Below are positions 1 through 12,194 of a stretch of 64,000 nt of DNA, piece after piece. The stretch comes from Henckelia pumila (Eukaryota > Streptophyta > Magnoliopsida > Lamiales > Gesneriaceae). The notes under the pieces were generated by a model. It ran no database searches, was not told the DNA's origin, and worked only from the letters and a program-made list of their open reading frames with translations. Numbering within the stretch: position 1 is the first letter of the stretch; each line of letters opens with the position of its first letter. Location: positions 174,561,991-174,625,990 of the forward strand of contig NC_133120.1 of the NCBI RefSeq assembly GCF_033568475.1, written 5' to 3'. Both the position numbers and the translations under genes were made by a program.

Positions 1-850
1 ATGAATAACTAAATTTCATTTTATTTATATATATTTCCAAATTTTTCTCAACTAACTATTATAGATAGGATAAAATGATAACTTTTACATTTATTTTGAA
101 ATGAAAAAGAATAATAGAATTTTTTTTTTTAAAAAAAAAAAATAATAATAATAATAATAATAATAAAAATAAAAATAATACATATACGCCCATACATATA
201 TTTATAAATACTTGAAATGAACATTTAATTAAAAACTTAACTAATTAAAAACTTAGCTAAATGAATTTAAATGCTTGTCAATAAAATCTCATAAACAATA
301 AACTCCAGTCCACATGCGTACTAAATAAATGTCAAATCCCCTACCATGCAACCATTAAAACATATCCTCAATCCAACCATGATAAAATAACTGTGCGGAA
401 AAACTTAGTTTAAAACTGAAAATATTCAAAACATGACTAAGAAGCAATGGTCACGGGCGCCGTCTGCAGGGAAAAACTCATACGCCTTCACCTTCGGTAG
501 GGGCTACAGTATCATCAACTAAATCAAGCTCACCTGCATCATATAAGCATAGTGAGCCTAGGGGCTCAACAAATTTTATCTCATAATAACAAGGTTTAAA
601 ATTCACACACAAGCATACAGATCATACTAATATATATACTTAACATGAATATGCATGCAAGCTTTTAAAACGATGCATCATAAAATAATCTTCCATGTCA
701 TAACTTTCATCATAACTAGTAACCACGAACTATATCCTAAAGTACATATCATAATAGAGCATGTCATAATGATAAATAACTGTGTAGGTTGTATTCATGA
801 GTGTGGCCCGTAATCATGAGCGATTGATCAATCTGAGAACCATTGTACGT
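1..850 (-). repeat. AT-rich DNA and old gypsy LTR-like remnant
   Basis: No coding region is visible. Positions 120-180 are homopolymer A/T followed by an (ATA)n microsatellite. From about 290 to 850 the sequence has the layout of a minus-strand gypsy LTR: a segment near 390-420 resembles the equivalent part of the Gypsy-2 LTR near 11630, and the stretch near 545-590 resembles 6125-6180 on the other side of Copia-1. No second LTR, TSD or boundary could be fixed, so this is a remnant assignment only. Confidence 0.35.
55..118 (+). repeat. Direct repeat, left copy (partner at 17417-17480)
   Basis: About 64 bp starting with tatagataggataaaatga recur almost unchanged from 17417. The copies bracket the whole 17.3 kb block of nested retrotransposons. 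Either this is a widespread short repeat, or the block sits between duplicated flanks. Confidence 0.7.
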
Positions 851-1253
851 TGAAACGACCCTAAACTTCTATTGTAAATATACTTAAATAAAAATGCGGG
901 TTTTTCAAAAATTTCGGCATGATCCATATGTTTATTTTAAAACCCACCTGACACAGATAGCAAACAACAAAAGAAACCGACAACACAGATAAACTATTTC
1001 AGAATAAATGAAAGAGAAACTAGGGAAAAAAGTTCAACATCACAATCATCAAAATTTTACAATTTAATTCTTACAGACCAAAAAACAAATCTTAAAATCA
1101 TTTCATTTACATTTGCCAAATAAACAAAATAAATACTTCATAACATTTAAGTTTGAATAAACTTCTACGGAAGAATAGCATAGGTCGGAGGGATGTGTCG
1201 TGCCCGCATCGCAGTCCACTTGAGAGTCATGCCCCTCGATCTCAACAAAGTAC

Positions 1254-1688
1254 TGTTATGGATTATGTCGAAGCGAACATGACGATAATAGAAATTGCGG
1301 AATAAAATAATCAACAAGAACACTAAAGATTTACGTGGTTCACCCAATATAGGCTACGTCCACGGAGCTGCTGCAAATATTTATAACCGGAGAAATATTA
1401 CAAGTGTATACAAAACACTATATCTCACCACACCCAAATCTCGAGTATTACCGAGAAAATATTTCTCTAACTCACACAAGAGATCACCGAAAAAAAAACA
1501 ACTCTTTTTTTCTCTCTTTATTTTCTTCGCTAATGTTAATACAGAAAAGAGGAATGTGATACAATAACTGAAGGAATATGACTCTATTTATAATGTTTCC
1601 TTCATTCTTCTTTCTTCAAACTTTCGATGTGGGATGAGAGATTTTATTTAATGTGGGCCTCACCCCATTAAATCTCACATGCCTAACA
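1254..1688 (-). repeat. Copia-1 3' LTR
   Basis: 435 bp, + strand starts TGTTATGG and ends GCCTAACA. It matches 5674-6105. It lies downstream of the RNase H end and is followed at 1689 by the complement of the polypurine tract. Confidence 0.93.
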
Positions 1689-1704
1689 ATTCTCCCACTT
1701 GAAG
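1689..1704 (-). promoter_or_regulatory. Copia-1 polypurine tract
   Basis: On the minus strand this reads CTTCAAGTGGGAGAAT directly before the 3' LTR, the usual copia plus-strand priming site. Confidence 0.75.
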
Positions 1705-1759
1705 ACTTGATTTCAATCATGGCTTCACACAGTCAATGCAACAGCTCAGGCCTCCTCGC

Positions 1760-4700
1760 TTATACTTGCAATCCAACTGAAGTCGAACATAACTTCAGTT
1801 TGTTAGTGGTCACCGCCTTTGTGAACAAATCAGCTGGATTTTTACTTCCAGGAATCTTTTCAAGTATCAAGATTCCATCTTACAAAACTGATCTGATGAA
1901 ATGGTATCGAACCTGTATATGCTTCGTCCTAGCATGATAAACAGGATTCTTTGCCAAATGAATAGCACTCTGACTGTCACAGTGTAATGTGCTATCCTCA
2001 AGCTTCTGACCTAATTCCTCAAGGAATGATCTCAACCAAATCATCTCTTTGCTCGCTTCCGTGACTGCAATGTACTCAGCTTCAGTAGTCGAAAGTGCAA
2101 CAATCTTTTGCAACTTGGACACCCAACTTACTACCGTACCACCCAATGTGAACACATATACAGTAGTACTCTTTCTGCCATCTAGGTCACCACCCATGTC
2201 GGCATCGACATATCCTTGTAAGTCCTGATTAGTCCTCCTGAATCATAGAGATAAACCAGCAGTACCTTTCAAGTATCTGAGAATCCACTTCACTGCTTCC
2301 CAGTGTTGTTTTCCCGGATTGCTCATAAACCTGCTCACAACTCCTACTGCATGTGCTATGTCTGGTCTGGTGCACACCATTGCATACATGAGGCTTCCGA
2401 CAGCAGAGGCATAAGGAATCTTATTCATATAAGCATGCTCCTGCTCCGTCGATGGTGATTGGACTTTGGTTAGTTTGAAATGACTAGCCAAAGGAGTACT
2501 CACTGGTTTAGCTTTATCCATGTTAAATCTGCTAAGCACCTTTTTCACGTACTCTGCCTGAGATAACTTCAAGACTCTGTTCACCCGATCTCTTGAGATC
2601 CTCATTCCAAGGATTTGCTTTGCAGCACCCAAATCCTTCATTGCCAATTTTTTTGATAATTCTCTCTTGAGCTTATCAATCTCTTCCAGACACGCTCCTG
2701 CTTTCAACATGTCATCCACATATAGTAGTAGAATGATATAGGAACCATCAATCTTCTTCACATAACAACAGTGATCCGCCTGGCACCTCAAGAAACCGTT
2801 GTTATTCATGAATCCATCAAACTTCTTGTACCACTATCTTGGAGCTTGTTTGAGACCGTACAAGCTTTTCTGAAGTTTGCACACCATTTTCTCTGACCCA
2901 CGTACTTCAAATCCCTGTGGCTGTTTCATATAAATTTCTACATCCAGATCACCATGAATAAACGTTGTCTTTACATCTAACTGCTCCAAATGTAATTATT
3001 CCTTCGCCACTAGTCCAAGTACAGTTCTGATAGTGGTTAACTTCACCACTGGAGAGAAAATCTTGGTATAATCAACGCCTTCCCGCTGTTGAAAACCTTT
3101 CACAACAAGTCTCGCCTTGTACCGCTTGCTACCGTAAAATTATTCTTTGATCCGGTACACCCACTTGTTGTGTAATGCCTTTTTGCATTTCGGAAGTTCT
3201 CTTAACTCCCAAGTTTGATTGGATGACAGTGAATCCATCTCGTCTTTCATGGCTAACTCCCACTTGATTGAATCATCATTTTGCATCATTTCATCAAAGG
3301 TCTTTGGTTCACCTTTATCTTTCAGCAAAATATATTGAAGTGCATGGGAGTTCTTATCAGGTGGTCTGATTGTTCTCGAAGATCTCCTAGGTTCAATCAC
3401 AGGAGTTTGTGGATCAACTTCTTGTGCAGCTTCTTTTTCTTGGTTACTATCCTCCGACTCATTCATAGGAATATCTGTCAATGACACTTCATTTGTCTTC
3501 TTGACTTCAGGACAGTTATCTCCAGCTGGAATGTCTGACTTGTCCTTGTACAAAACTTGCTCATTGAAAATGACATCTCTGCTCCGAATGATCTTCCGAT
3601 TTTGGTCATCCCAAAACCGATAACCAAAATCATTATCTCCATAACCAATAAAGAAACACTTCTTTGACTTTGGATCAAGTTTTGTTCTGCTGGCTGAATC
3701 GATGTGAACATATAAGAGACAACCAAACACTTTCAAGAACGAAAGGTTTACTCCTTTGCCACTCCAAACCTCCCCTGGTATTCTGCAATCAAGTGGTACC
3801 GAAGGTCCTCTGTTGATCAAATACGCTGCAGTGTTAACTGCATCAGCCCAAAATGATTTCGGCAGTCCAGGGTGCAATCTCATGCTCCTGGACCGTTCAT
3901 TCAGAGTTCTGTTCATTCTTTCAGCCACACCATTCTGTTGAGGTATACCAGGAATGGTTTTCTCCATCTTGATCCCGTTCAGTGCACAATATTTCTTGAA
4001 CTCAACATCTTCATATTTTCCACCGTTGTTAGACTGTAAGCACTTCACCTTCAAGTTGGTCTCATTCTCCACCATGACTTTCCACCTCTTAAAGGTTTCG
4101 TAAACATCAGATTTATTTTTCAAAAAATAAACCCAAACCTTCCTGCTCAAATCATCGATAAATGTGACATAATATTGTGAGTCGCCAAGGGATGTCACAG
4201 GAGATGGCCCCCACACGTCAGTATGAACCAACTCCAACTTTGCTATTTCGGTTCTCTACCGCCTTTTGAAAAGCTCACTCTTTTCTGTTTTCCAAGAACA
4301 CAACTTTCACATAATTTGTGTTCGACAGTTTTTAACTCCGGTAGCTTCCCTTTTGATATCATCATCTTCATTCCCTTCTCACTCATATGTCCAAGTCTAC
4401 ATGGCTCCTTTGCTCACTTTCCAAGAGCCATCATCAAATGTCACTTTATGGCCTTCGTCATCGAGTTGTCCCACTTAGATCAGATTCCGGGTCAACTTTG
4501 GTACATGCCTCACTTTGTTGAGCTTCCAGATAGACCCGTTTGACATTTTCAAACTGACATCACCCATACCAGCTATTTCCAAAGGTTTTCCATCTGCCAA
4601 GAAAACTTTTCCGTAATTACCAGCAGTGTAATTACTGAATACCTCACGATCTCCGGTGGTATGAAATAAAGCTCCCGAATCTATAACCCAAGAATCAACC

Positions 4701-5530
4701 GGGCTTTCCGTGGATAGTACTAAGGCATCATGTACATTCTCAGTAACAGCATTTGCATTATTCTTGGGTGATTTGCAGTCCTTTTTCATATGACCAGTTT
4801 CACCACAGCTACAACACTTCAATTTATTTTCAAAGTTATTTTTGTCTTTTCCAGTTCTTGATTTGGATCTGCCACGCCATTGGTTAGAACCTTTTTTGCT
4901 CCTGCCTCTGCCTCTATTCTCGAGATTAAGGGAAGATCTCGATGATGTCGCTTCTCGCGAATCCATCCTGCGAACTTCTTCACCAATAATTCGATCTCTG
5001 ACATCATTGAATTGTAATTTTCCTTTTCCAGCAGAATTGCTAACCGCTGCTCGCATCGGCTCCCAAATATTTGGTAAAGACGCCAAAAGAATAAGTGCTC
5101 GAATCTCATCATCAAATTTTATTTCAACCGATGTTAGTTGGGAAACAATCGTGTTGAATTCATTGATGTGTGCTGCCACCGAAGCACCTTCCTCCATCTT
5201 CAAGTTGAATAAATTTTTCATGAGGAACACTTTATTATTTGTTGATGGCTTCTCGTACATGTCCGACAAAATGGACATCATCTCCTCCGTGGTTTTTGCC
5301 TCTGCCACGTTGTGTGTCACGTTCTTTTTTAGGGTCAATCGTATTACCCCTAACACCTGTCGATCAAGGAGCTCCCACTCATCATCCTCCATCTTTTCTG
5401 GCTTCATCCCGGATAGAGGTTGATGTAGCTTCTTGCTATTCAAATAATCTTTAATTTGTAACCGCCAGAACATGAAATTTGTACCGTCGAACTTATTGAT
5501 TCCCGGTCCCGATCCGTTATTTCCGGCCAT
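1760..5530 (-). pseudogene. Copia-1 gag-pol polyprotein, broken
   Basis: Gag starts at 5530 (MAGNNGSGPGINKF...) and reads openly to 4475: UBN2-type gag, arginine-rich stretch, CCHC zinc knuckle (CSCGETGHMKKDC) and aspartic protease (VIDSGALFHTTG; DSG present). A stop at 4475 and several stops and frameshifts to 4240 break the pre-integrase region. Integrase resumes at 4237 (HTDVWGP) but the second catalytic Asp is Asn (QSNNGGKYED where SDNGG is expected). Reverse transcriptase has YVDDML near 2720-2730, and RNase H runs to a stop at 1760-1762 after NPADLFTKAV. Further stops lie near 3140, 2995, 2835, 2243 and 1880. It would normally make the proteins for cytoplasmic particle assembly, reverse transcription and nuclear integration; this copy cannot make a full polyprotein. 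Confidence 0.92.
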
Positions 5531-5660
5531 CGCTTCATTTGCCTTAATAAAATTTTAAAAAATATTTTCTGGTGTGGAAGATCAGACAAAGCTGCAACCA
5601 CAGAGCATACTCAGAATTTTAATAAATTTTTCACCAAGGCTCCTGGACACTGTAACCTTG

Positions 5661-5671
5661 CATTGATACCA
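5661..5671 (-). promoter_or_regulatory. Copia-1 primer binding site (initiator tRNA-Met type)
   Basis: Minus-strand TGGTATCAATG lies two bases inside the 5' LTR. Its first eight bases match the 3' end of plant initiator tRNA-Met, the usual primer. Confidence 0.75.
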
Positions 5672-5673
5672 GT

Positions 5674-6105
5674 TGTTATGAATTATGTATAAGCGAACAT
5701 GACGATAATCGAAATTGCGAAATAAAATAATCAACAAGAACACCAAAAATTTACGTGGTTCACCCAATATAGGCTACGTCCACGAAACTGCTGCAAATCT
5801 TTATAACCGGAGAAATATTACAAGTGTATACAAAACACTATATCTCACTACACCCAAGCCTCAACTATTACCGAGAAAATATTTCTCTAACTCACACAAG
5901 AGATCACCGAAAAAAACAACTCTTTTTTCTCTCTTTATTTTCTTCTCTAATGTTAATACAGAAGAGAGGAATGAGATACAATAACTGAAGGAATATGACT
6001 CTATTTATAATGTTTCCTTTATTCTTCTTTCTTCAAACTTTCGATGTGGGATGAGAGATTTTATTTAATGTGGGTCTCATCCCATTAAATCTCACATGCC
6101 TAACA
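5674..6105 (-). repeat. Copia-1 5' LTR
   Basis: 432 bp, matching 1254-1688 with about 5% substitutions and small length changes in a poly-A/poly-T stretch. It adjoins the primer binding site and is followed by the TSD agtac. Confidence 0.93.
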
Positions 6106-6438
6106 AGTACAACCTGCACCAAGCATAGTAGTGAGTCTAAAAGCCCAACAAGATTTAAATAATACAACAAGGGTTCAAAATACTGCATCGTACTAAAAGT
6201 AGTACTAAGTATACAATGAAAATTCACACAAAAAAAAGTGTCATAACATGCCCGAAGTAGGAACAATAGCAATATGCGATGAAAAACAACATTCATTAAT
6301 CATTTATCCTTTACTTTTACTTTTGAATTTAGATCCTCGATTGTGACTATGATTTTGATCGATCAATGGCTGCAGTTATACTATGCCGGCTAATACGCCG
6401 AGATCATTATCGTCGCCACATTGCCACATTTTCATTCT

Positions 6439-6585
6439 TTTTGGTAGGGGAGCCGAGATAACTCCCGGTCGCTTACTACACGTCTCATTTGGTAGGGGAG
6501 CTGGGATGTCTCCCAGCCGCTTACTACACGTCTCATTTTGGCAAGTGAGCCGGGGCATCCCCCGACCGACATTGCACGTATAAGT
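6439..6585. repeat. 48-bp tandem array with a hairpin in each unit
   Basis: Units start at 6441, 6489 and about 6538 (period 48-49). Each begins TTGGTAGGGGAG or a variant and carries an inverted repeat: a GGGAG/CTCCC pair in unit 1, GCTGGGA-TGTC-TCCCAGC in unit 2, CGGGG-CAT-CCCCG in unit 3. The stem bases differ but pairing is kept. The array is inside the gypsy LTR-like sequence. Confidence 0.75.
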
Positions 6586-8284
6586 CACAACCAAATCACT
6601 TCATTCCTTATCTTTTCATTTATTTAATATTTTCTCATTTCAACTTTTACCTTTATAAGCATTTTTTTTAATTTAAGACTTCGGGACTAGATCTTTCATT
6701 AACTTTGAAGTAACACACACGAATAAATGGCGTTGAATAATTTAGATGACATGAAACTCAAAAATAGTGTGAAAATAAAATATATGGATGATTGGAGTGT
6801 AGGTGAGCACCCACAGCTTAAGGGCTTTCTACTTACACTTACGTTTACATCCAAAGGGTCTTTCTCGAGCGGTTAATCCGTATGATCCATAACTTATCCC
6901 ATTTTAATTCAAAAGCCTTTTCGTTCAAACCGACACCTCAAACACACTCTAAAATATGCATAGTACCAGAATTCATCCTTTAGTAATGACCTAAACAACC
7001 CGAACAATTTAAATTCCCGGATAGCCCATGGATGATAGAAAAATATGCTCACGATATTCTAACTTAAAACACACCTAACTTATTTGATTCTCATCCGAAA
7101 TAAGCCCAATTCGCACCAACACAATCCTAACATCACCTACAATCATAAAATTAAGGGTAGGCTCTGCCCAGACCTCGCCAAGTATCCATTCAGACCTGAT
7201 TACTAGAGATAATTTGCGTAGGCTAAAAATTCTGTTTTGACACCCTTAAAGCTAAGCCCTCCCAAACTCACTCCTCATTCTCTTACACCTCAAAAACCCA
7301 TATAAACAACTCGTAAGCATCCCTAAACGACCAGCTAGGGACCTTGAGCTAGGCGCTTGCCCGACGCTAGCTCATTTGAAACATTTTGCCCAAAATGTTG
7401 GTTCGACGCCTTCAACTTTCCTAATCAACAATCCAACCAAAATACCAAATGACCAGCCCTATAGCCCACCTAATACTCATTCAAAAACGCATTTTTAATC
7501 CCATGAACATCCCATGTGCAGCCCCTCCACTCCTCTCACCCATATCATCCAAAATTTCGATTCAAACGCCACAAACTCAATACATTTCGCAACATTTCAA
7601 CACATAAATACAATGTGACTTGCCTAACACAATGTGAGGCTTAAATCCAACCAAACACACATGAACAAGGGTCGAACACAACAGGGCAACTTCTGATTTT
7701 TTGTTTAAGCCATGGTAGTTTACATTTAGATGCAAGAAATTACTCAAAATCTTCAAATTGCAGGCTGGAAAATTCATTTACACAAAAGAACCACCCCATG
7801 CCCAAACCCTGCTGGAAAACCGATGCATACACCCCCATAATGACATGTAAAAGTCTGTCCAAAAATCGAAATCAAGAAAGGAAGCAATAACACTATATCA
7901 TATGCTTGGGTTTCAAAAAAAACAAGAAGGAAATCCTTGCCTCCAACTTTGCAACCACACAACAATGGAGGGAACGGCTGCTGAAGGGTCACGACCAGCA
8001 GCTAAACTTGCCCCTAAGGTGGACTCCGAGGCGGCAGCAGGGCTGGGAAGTGCGGCCGGCGGGAAAAGGGAGAGAGAAGGGGTGGCCGATGGCTTCTTGG
8101 AATGGAGAAGTGAAATGGCGAGAGAAATGGGGGAGGAGGATGAGAGTGGCGGCTAATATGGGTTAGAAATGCTAGGGTTTAATTGTATGATATAGTACTT
8201 TAAGTGTATGTATGTATAGGTGTGAGTGTAGGATATGCACAAAAGTGCTATTCTACTAATAAAAATGCTAGTTTAGGTGTTACA

Positions 8285-9400
8285 ACTTTATATTGTAGGA
8301 TTTACCTCATTTCAAATTTCTAAGTCTAGAATATTTAAATTTAAATGTCAAGAATGGAATTTCACTAGTTCGGGTCCAAAAAGGCTAATTTTGGAAAATA
8401 TAAGAAATTATGCGCAAGAATGCGCTTACGCGATTTTCTTTACCCAAAAAAAATTTAAAATAATATTTTCTTTTTATCTTCTTCAACTCTCAAGAATTTT
8501 AGGCCATCTAAATTTAAAATACGAGATTTTCCCGCCGTGCCCACCTTTGCCGCTTGTCGGAGCTGAATATCACAAATTTCAAGTATCTCAAGTAATTAAA
8601 TTTAAATATTGACGCAATTAAATTCTAAGAAAACTTAAATCATTTAAATCATCATGAATTTTTAGGAATTTAAATATTAAAGCTAATTTAGGCATGTAAT
8701 TTAATTTATGGAACTTTGGCGTCACAAAAACAAATAAACATTTGAAGGAATTTAAACACTAACTTAGAAATTAAAATCAATACTTTAATTATTTTGATGT
8801 CACAATGTTAAATAAAATATTTAAATAATAACCCGAGAGATTAAAATAATTTAAATAAACTAAACGATTGTTTAAAAGTCATTTAAATAAAATACACAAG
8901 CGGGGTAAAACCTTTAAAACTACTTGGACGTTTAAAAGTATTTAATAAATAAGCTAGACATTAAAAATGATTTAAATAACTAATCGTTAAACTTAAGTTG
9001 TTTAAAATAAATAAGTTGTACAATAAATATTTAAATAAATAAGATAAACATTTAAGTTCATTTAAATAATTGTCCAATAAACTCAAGTCATTTTAAATGA
9101 ATAAGCGTGATAGTTAGGATCATTTAAATGAATAAAATAAATAATTAAAATTATTTAATTAAGCAAGCTTAAACATTTAAAATATTTAAAACAATTAAGT
9201 TGCACAATAAAAATCATTTTGACAAATAAATTTAAACAATTAAAAGCATTAATTAAATAGTTAGTACAATAAAAATTATTTGAATAAATAATTAATATTT
9301 TATTAACAAATAATTCAGATAAAGAATTTTAAACCGATTAAACTTAAAATAATAATCATAATATTTATTTAATTTAATGAATGCGATTTAATAGATTGAA
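8285..9400. other. AT-rich intergenic DNA, nothing recognised
   Basis: Low-complexity sequence dominated by (A/T)-rich words such as TTTAAATAA repeated irregularly. The one open frame at 8277-8612 has no recognisable domain and biased composition. No gene, RNA gene or element end is seen. Confidence 0.5.
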
Positions 9401-9422
9401 TTTTAGATGCTACATACGTGGC

Positions 9423-9528
9423 GGTGGATAAATCCACCTCTATGCTGGTAGTAGGACTACCCCTGTGCTCGGTGGTAAAACCATCTCTATAACGGTAGTA
9501 AACTACCTCTCTACTCGCTGGTAAACCA
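9423..9528. repeat. Five tandem short hairpins, period about 24 bp
   Basis: Stem-loops start at 9423, 9447, 9471, 9494 and 9519: GGTGGAT-AA-ATCCACC, GGTAGT-AGG-ACTACC, GGTGGT-AAA-ACCATC (one wobble), GGTAGT-AA-ACTACC, TGGT-AA-ACCA. Loops are 2-3 nt. The spacing is regular and the stems vary in concert on both sides. Confidence 0.85.
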
Positions 9529-10946
9529 CCTCTAAGATGTCACATCACTTCAACTTCCATAAAAAATATTTCATGCTCAAACAACATATAATTCATCATA
9601 AAATATTTCATGAATGTATGTATTTCAAATTGATCCGTAATATATATTTAATTAATTTTCATAATATTTATACTTATACATAAAATAAATACTCATGCAT
9701 AAAATAAATTAATAATATATTTCGAACTCATTATTTTTCATAGGATTGTCCAAACTGCTGACCCACTAAACTTAGGCCCAACTAGTCACTTAAGCCCATT
9801 AACCATCTAACTAGGCCCAATAACCAAAAGCCCGGCCCATTAAGCCCAGTCAATCATACTTTGGCCCAATAATTTCCATGGCCCCAGGCCCATGAAAATT
9901 TGTGATTTTACTTAAATATTTATTTAAGCCCAAAACATGAAAAATAATAGCCCAAATAATTTTAATAATCTAGCTTAGCCCATTAAAACAACTTAGACTA
10001 ATATTTAACTTAAATTAAAAATACCCGAGCCCAACTAACACAACCCGAACCCAGACCCAACTAATTTGACCCGCCCTATTTTAGACCCGACCCGGACCGC
10101 CCAGCCCTCCCCCAGCCCAAAACCCGATCCCCCCTTCTTCCCTAGCTCTCGGCCGTGAGCAGCCCCCATTCAAATCCGGCGGCCGCCCTGCTCCGGCCAC
10201 CACCGGCAGGAGCACCTCCACCTAAACCTATCCCACACCCAGACGCTTGCATCAAGCCATAACCCAGCCCAAACCGTGACCTAAGTAGCTCACACGAAGC
10301 CTTGCACTAAGACTGTTCCCCAGATCACGCGCAGACGAAGCAGTGGCCGCATTTTCAATCGTGTCGCTTGCTCCGACCACCAATGACCGCGAAACCACTT
10401 CTAAATCTTAGCCAGAATCTAGGAGGTTCCAACTCATCAAGCCTTACCCCAAACCGTGGACTGAGGAAGGATAACTAACCCTTCTTTCCCGTAACCCTAA
10501 CCTGCCCGATATGTGCATCAGAATAAAGAAGATTCGTTTCAGACCCTTCACACCTCAAACCGACTAAACCACTCGACCCTAGGGACCCTAAGACACGTTC
10601 TTAGATGTTGGACAACAGCCTGATCCATTCCCATGGTTAGAAACGTGAGTAACAAAGGAGAATCAAGCAAAAACATGGACTTCTCATACTATGGAAAACG
10701 TTTCTTCACCAAATCTGAAAAATAACATTCATGCTTGATGGTTTCATACATAAAACAGATTACATAGCTTATATAGTGTCTTTTTTTTTTTTGAAACTTA
10801 TAGCTTATATGGTGTTAAAGAAGAGAATTCGACATGTCTTTGATAAAGATTTGAATAAGAACGAGGCCTATGACGCGTGTACGACGTTCCGCAACGAACG
10901 AATCACCAAACCAAGTTAAAAACTTCAAAACTTCGAGTGTCAATGG

Positions 10947-11168
10947 TAGGGCTGGCATACCGGACCAAAATATCGAATTTTTGGCATACCGTACCGAAAT
11001 TTTTTCAATATATAGACATTTTTTCGGTATATCAAATTTTTTTTCGGTATCTATACAGTATCAATATGGATTTTTTCAATACCAAAATTTTGGAATTTCG
11101 CTATTGGTAACGGTATGAATTTTTTTCGTACCAATATTTTTAGTAAGGTATACCAAAAAATCACCTTA
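10947..11168. mobile_element. hAT-type MITE (ACCG-rich family), copy 1
   Basis: 222 bp flanked by the 8-bp TSD gtcaatgg (10939-10946 and 11169-11176). Left end TAGGGCTGGCATACC, right end GGTATACC...CACCTTA, an imperfect terminal inverted repeat. The interior is full of CGGTA/TACCG words. Related copies are at 17884-18340 and 49368-49587. Confidence 0.8.
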
Positions 11169-11545
11169 GTCAATGGTGAACGTCTGATGGGGTGATGAAG
11201 GTGGCGGCTAGGGGAAATTCACGTGAGTTTTGGGTGGTTTAGGGAAGGCTTTTTAATATAATTATACTTAATATAATTAACTAGTTAATATACTAATTAA
11301 AATATAATTAAATTTCTTAAATACACTAACTAATCTGATATTAAAAATAAATCCCGAAAATATATTTTAGGGTATTTTTAAAAGTCTTAAAAAGTTATTA
11401 AAATGACTTATTTTGGAGAAAAATGGGCTAATACATATCTATATATATTAATACTACTATTTTCATGAAATAATACCTTAAAATAATATTTTAAGGCCCA
11501 TAAAAATCTCATAAAATATTTTGGATGAAAATCCAACATCTCGTT

Positions 11546-12059
11546 TGTAGTGACCCTTACCGAGATCACCTACTAAATAGAACTTAGGCATGCAATTAAC
11601 TTAATCAAACAGTAAACCAGAATAAGCTGTGGAAACCATAAACAAAATACAATCCCAAGAAAAGGAATTTGTAAATACCCAAATAGTTATACAACCAAAT
11701 TGAAAGCTGTATCAACCTAATACAACAGAAATAAAAACCTAGACGAAGCTCCAGCTAGCTAACCACTGCCTAGCCCCTCTTGGATCCACCCGCCTCGTCC
11801 AATCACAAGCCTGCCGCAAGGAAAGACCCGAGCTCAAGCCAAGCTCCATACCCGAGCCCTTGCTCCATGTCCGAGCCCTTGTTGATCAACCATGACCGAC
11901 CCGAGCTACTCATGACCGACCCGAGCCATGGTCAAATCCATCAACCCTTACTCATTCTCATGCCATGTGTTCTTGACTTGTGCTCTTGTTAATAAAATAT
12001 TTATTAGATCTAAACATAATTAACCATTTAATCTTGTAAATTGGAACTGGGCTACTACA
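11546..12059 (-). repeat. Gypsy-2 3' LTR
   Basis: 514 bp; + strand TGTAGTGACCC...GCTACTACA. An ORF inside it (11780-11992) is repeated in the other LTR and is not a gene. Confidence 0.95.
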
Positions 12060-12194
12060 TTCTCCCCCACTTAAGATATTTCGTCCTCGAAATCCGATCT
12101 TAAGTACTGAATGTCAAACAATAAACAGAAATATTATTTTATTCAAATTGCAAAATTTACAGAGTTTACAACTGAATACAATTCGAAAATGAAA

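Larger units (their letters stand above)
1254..6105 (-). mobile_element. Copia-1: complete but inactive Ty1/copia retrotransposon
   Basis: The element has two LTRs (1254-1688 and 5674-6105), TG...CA ends, a 5-bp target site duplication agtac at 1249-1253 and 6106-6110, a primer binding site next to the right LTR and a purine-rich tract next to the left LTR, so it is transcribed on the minus strand. Domain order on that strand is gag, zinc knuckle, protease, integrase, reverse transcriptase, RNase H, which is the Ty1/copia order; the gag and zinc-knuckle style suggests the Tork/TNT1-like lineage. By eye the LTRs differ at about 22 of 435 positions, making it the oldest of the intact-ended elements here. 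The coding region is broken. It is inserted in an older gypsy LTR-like sequence. Confidence 0.93.
851..8284 (-). mobile_element. Gypsy LTR-like sequence interrupted by Copia-1
   Basis: On the + strand this begins TGAAACGACCC, the reverse complement of a common gypsy LTR end (GGGTCGTTTCA), and a possible other end is GGTGTTACA near 8284. Copia-1 with its 5-bp TSD splits it at 1253/6106. Removing Copia-1 leaves about 2.6 kb, a plausible length for a long chromovirus LTR. The sequences flanking 851 and 8284 do not form a TSD, and no primer binding site or polypurine tract is clear, so the outer limits are tentative. A gypsy-like internal repeat array lies at 6439-6585. No gene is seen in 6106-8284; short ORFs there are in LTR-like DNA. 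Confidence 0.4.

Noticed and set aside
7902-8166. Overlapping plus-strand frames at 7902-8166.
   Set aside because: GC-richer patch of an LTR-like region; two frames equally open, no recognisable domain.
851-8284. Calling 851-8284 (minus Copia-1) a solo LTR.
   Set aside because: The flanks do not give a target site duplication and both ends are uncertain, so only an LTR-like remnant is claimed.
6439-9528. CRISPR-like appearance of regularly spaced palindromic repeats (6439-6585, 9423-9528).
   Set aside because: Plant nuclear context, no cas genes, repeats not identical, no unique spacers of constant length; they lie in LTR-like DNA.
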